6,016 nt of DNA from Tannerella sp. (GTDB lineage: Bacteria; Bacteroidota; Bacteroidia; Bacteroidales; Tannerellaceae). Below, in pieces: positions 4,287 through 6,016 of this stretch; position 1 is the first letter of the stretch; the number at the start of each line of letters is the position of its first letter. A program made the position numbers and the translations under genes. The stretch lies in contig JAIRXI010000423.1 in the NCBI GenBank assembly GCA_031268395.1, positions 1 through 6,016 on the forward strand, given 5' to 3'. The notes beneath the pieces were generated by a model. The model was not told the DNA's origin, searched no databases, and worked only from the letters and a program-made list of their open reading frames with translations.

Positions 4287-6016
4287 ATGAAAAAGATTCG
4301 ATTACTTCTGATATGGACCCTGTCCATACTGACGTTCCTGCCGGCATGGGCGGAGCGAGTAGACATTGAGAAGGCGGAGAAAGTGGCGCGTTCCTATGCG
4401 CGCACCTCCCCGCAGCTGACCTCGCGCCGCGACTTCCGGCACACCCGCACCGTCTCCCGGCGCGTGCACCGCAACCGTCCCGGACTGCGCAGCGCGCAGC
4501 AGCAGGACGAACCCATGTACCACGTCTTCACGATGAATGGCAACGGGGGATTCATCATCATTGCCGGCGATGACGCGGCCAAACCCGTTCTCGGTTATTC
4601 CGAAGAAGGTACTTATGACGAATCCAACCCGGCGCTCGCCTACTGGATGGAAACACTGGCGGAAGAAATCGCCGGCGCCATCGAAAGCGACGTCGAGCAG
4701 GACACACAAACCAAAGCCGAATGGGACGCCTTCGAGAATGAAAACAACATCTCGCTCCGGGCTTCCGGCGACTATGTCGACCCGCTCGTAAAAACAAAAT
4801 GGAACCAGGGATCGCCCTACAACGGCCAGTGCCCGTCGGGTACGGTGACCGGATGCGTGGCCACGGCCATGGCGCAGATCATGAAACACCACAATCACCC
4901 GACAACGGGCACCGGCTCGCATACGAATAAAAATAATACCTCCCTGTCCGCCAACTTCGGAAGTACCTCCTACGGCTGGAGCGCCATGACCAGCACGTAT
5001 CCCTCAAACGCAGCGGCCGCCACGGCCGTCGCCACGCTGATGTACCACTGCGGCATCAGCGTGGACATGAAGTATGGCTCCACCAGCGGCGCCTATTCGC
5101 AGGATGTGCCCGGCGCCCTGACCACCTGTTTCGGCTATGACCAGGGCATCCGCTATCATACCCGCAACACGTATCCGTACACGGAATGGCTCGCCATGCT
5201 CAAAACCGAACTGCGCGACAACCGTCCCGTCTATTACAGTGGATACACCCGCGACGAAGCAGGTCATGCCTTCGTGTGCGACGGATACGACACCGACGAC
5301 CTCTTCCATATCAACTGGGGATGGGGCGGCACTTCGGACGGATTCTTCCGGCTGGCCGCCCTGGATCCCTACATCCAGGGCATTGGAGGAGGCAGCAGCG
5401 GTTTTAGCCACAACCAGGCCATGATCACCGGCATCCGGCCGGCCGCCGGCGGAACGGCGGCCTCCATTCAAATGGGCGTGGACGCGGTTTCTCCCGGAAG
5501 CGCTTCGCTTGCCTCCGTCACCGATCCTTTCAACGTATCTGCCCGGAGGTTCAGTAACACAGGTTCCGTTCAGATAAACACCATATTCCTTGGCCTGATG
5601 CTCTGCAATCAGGACGGAACCTACCGCAGCCACAAGACGTCGTCGCGAAGCTTAAACCTGTCCCCGATTTCCTACTACCCCACGTTGACGCTTTATACCA
5701 ACTATCAGCTTCCGGCCGCTCTGCCGGCCGGGACATACAAACTTTATCCGGCATACAGTACGGTATCCGCACCGGCACAGCCGGAGATTATCTCCGGTGA
5801 TAACGGGGACAAATACGTTACGGTGGTCGTCCGGAGCGACGGCACGGTACTCCTGTCGAGCGATTCCCCGATGCCGTCCCTGACGCTGAAGTCGCTAAGC
5901 ACGGTCGGGAGTCTCTATAAGAACAAGAAGGGAATCTTCACCGCCGTAATCGCCAACAGCGGAGCGACGGACTACAATGCCGATCTGGTTCTGAAACTGG
6001 GCAGTCAGACGGTGGC
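4287..6016 (+). CDS. C10 family cysteine protease (SpeB/interpain-like), 3' end beyond the window
   Basis: Papain-fold endopeptidase precursor of MEROPS family C10, secreted to the periplasm or outside. The first 576 residues are present and no stop occurs before the window edge. Residues 1-22 are a signal peptide ending PAWA. Residues about 24-140 match the inhibitory Spi-like propeptide (YHVFTMNGNGGFIIIAGDD at 78-96, then AYWMETLAEEI). An Arg-rich segment at 47-68 (nine Arg in 22 residues) looks like a proteolytically sensitive insertion. The mature enzyme probably starts near 158-165. Catalytic features are complete: Gln174 in KWNQGSPYN, nucleophile Cys190 in TGCVATAMAQIMKHH, His327 in GHAFVCDGYD, Asn343-Trp344 in HINWGWGG. 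The catalytic domain ends near 385. Two beta-sandwich domains follow: about 395-530, and one starting near 531 (LTLKSLSTVG, IANSGATDYNADLVL) of CARDB-like character. SpeB lacks these extensions, but Bacteroidales C10 enzymes often have them, sometimes with a type IX secretion signal; the C-terminus is not visible here. The ATG at 4287 is fixed by the signal peptide. Confidence 0.96.
   Translation, partial: MKKIRLLLIWTLSILTFLPAWAERVDIEKAEKVARSYARTSPQLTSRRDFRHTRTVSRRVHRNRPGLRSAQQQDEPMYHVFTMNGNGGFIIIAGDDAAKPVLGYSEEGTYDESNPALAYWMETLAEEIAGAIESDVEQDTQTKAEWDAFENENNISLRASGDYVDPLVKTKWNQGSPYNGQCPSGTVTGCVATAMAQIMKHHNHPTTGTGSHTNKNNTSLSANFGSTSYGWSAMTSTYPSNAAAATAVATLMYHCGISVDMKYGSTSGAYSQDVPGALTTCFGYDQGIRYHTRNTYPYTEWLAMLKTELRDNRPVYYSGYTRDEAGHAFVCDGYDTDDLFHINWGWGGTSDGFFRLAALDPYIQGIGGGSSGFSHNQAMITGIRPAAGGTAASIQMGVDAVSPGSASLASVTDPFNVSARRFSNTGSVQINTIFLGLMLCNQDGTYRSHKTSSRSLNLSPISYYPTLTLYTNYQLPAALPAGTYKLYPAYSTVSAPAQPEIISGDNGDKYVTVVVRSDGTVLLSSDSPMPSLTLKSLSTVGSLYKNKKGIFTAVIANSGATDYNADLVLKLGSQTV

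Noticed and set aside
4302..5633. Reverse-strand ORFs opposite the protease gene (4302-4922, 5004-5633)
   Set aside because: They are shadows of a strongly supported C10 protease reading frame with all catalytic residues.

Overview
The window looks like a chromosomal segment from a moderately GC-rich member of the Bacteroidales. Evidence: a DUF6261-type protein, a lipobox lipoprotein with an acidic stretch after the cysteine, a SpeB/interpain-like C10 cysteine protease, AT-rich gene leaders without clear Shine-Dalgarno sequences, and many intergenic palindromic repeats. The genus cannot be fixed from the sequence alone.

Layout, all genes on the + strand. 1-734 has no convincing gene. It holds a run of 16 C (84-99), seven tandem copies of a 41-bp unit (331-617) and a short AT-rich array of 7-bp repeats (654-695). 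735-1661 encodes a DUF6261-family protein of unknown function. 1662-1998 carries a long imperfect inverted-repeat element (1719-1885) and a compact 10-bp-stem palindrome (1939-1962). 1999-3651 encodes a 550-residue lipoprotein whose C-terminal half resembles the beta-stem region of leukocidin/hemolysin-type pore-forming toxins. 3652-4286 is packed with dispersed-type palindromic repeats: an 86-bp imperfect hairpin, three copies of an element whose translation reads SLRGTKQS, and a nested pair of hairpins. 4287 to the window end encodes the first 576 residues of a secreted C10 cysteine protease with signal peptide, Spi-like propeptide, complete catalytic residues and beta-sandwich C-terminal domains. 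It runs off the window.

The large gaps (337 and 635 bp), each filled with its own repeat family, argue for three separate transcription units rather than an operon. Functionally, a possible pore-forming surface lipoprotein next to a secreted protease fits a host-interaction or inter-microbial competition region. A direct protease-toxin relationship is only a hypothesis. The items most worth a second look are the 41-bp array, in which GCAAACTTTGC is invariant in all seven units, sitting in front of the DUF6261 gene, and the leukocidin-like lipoprotein.
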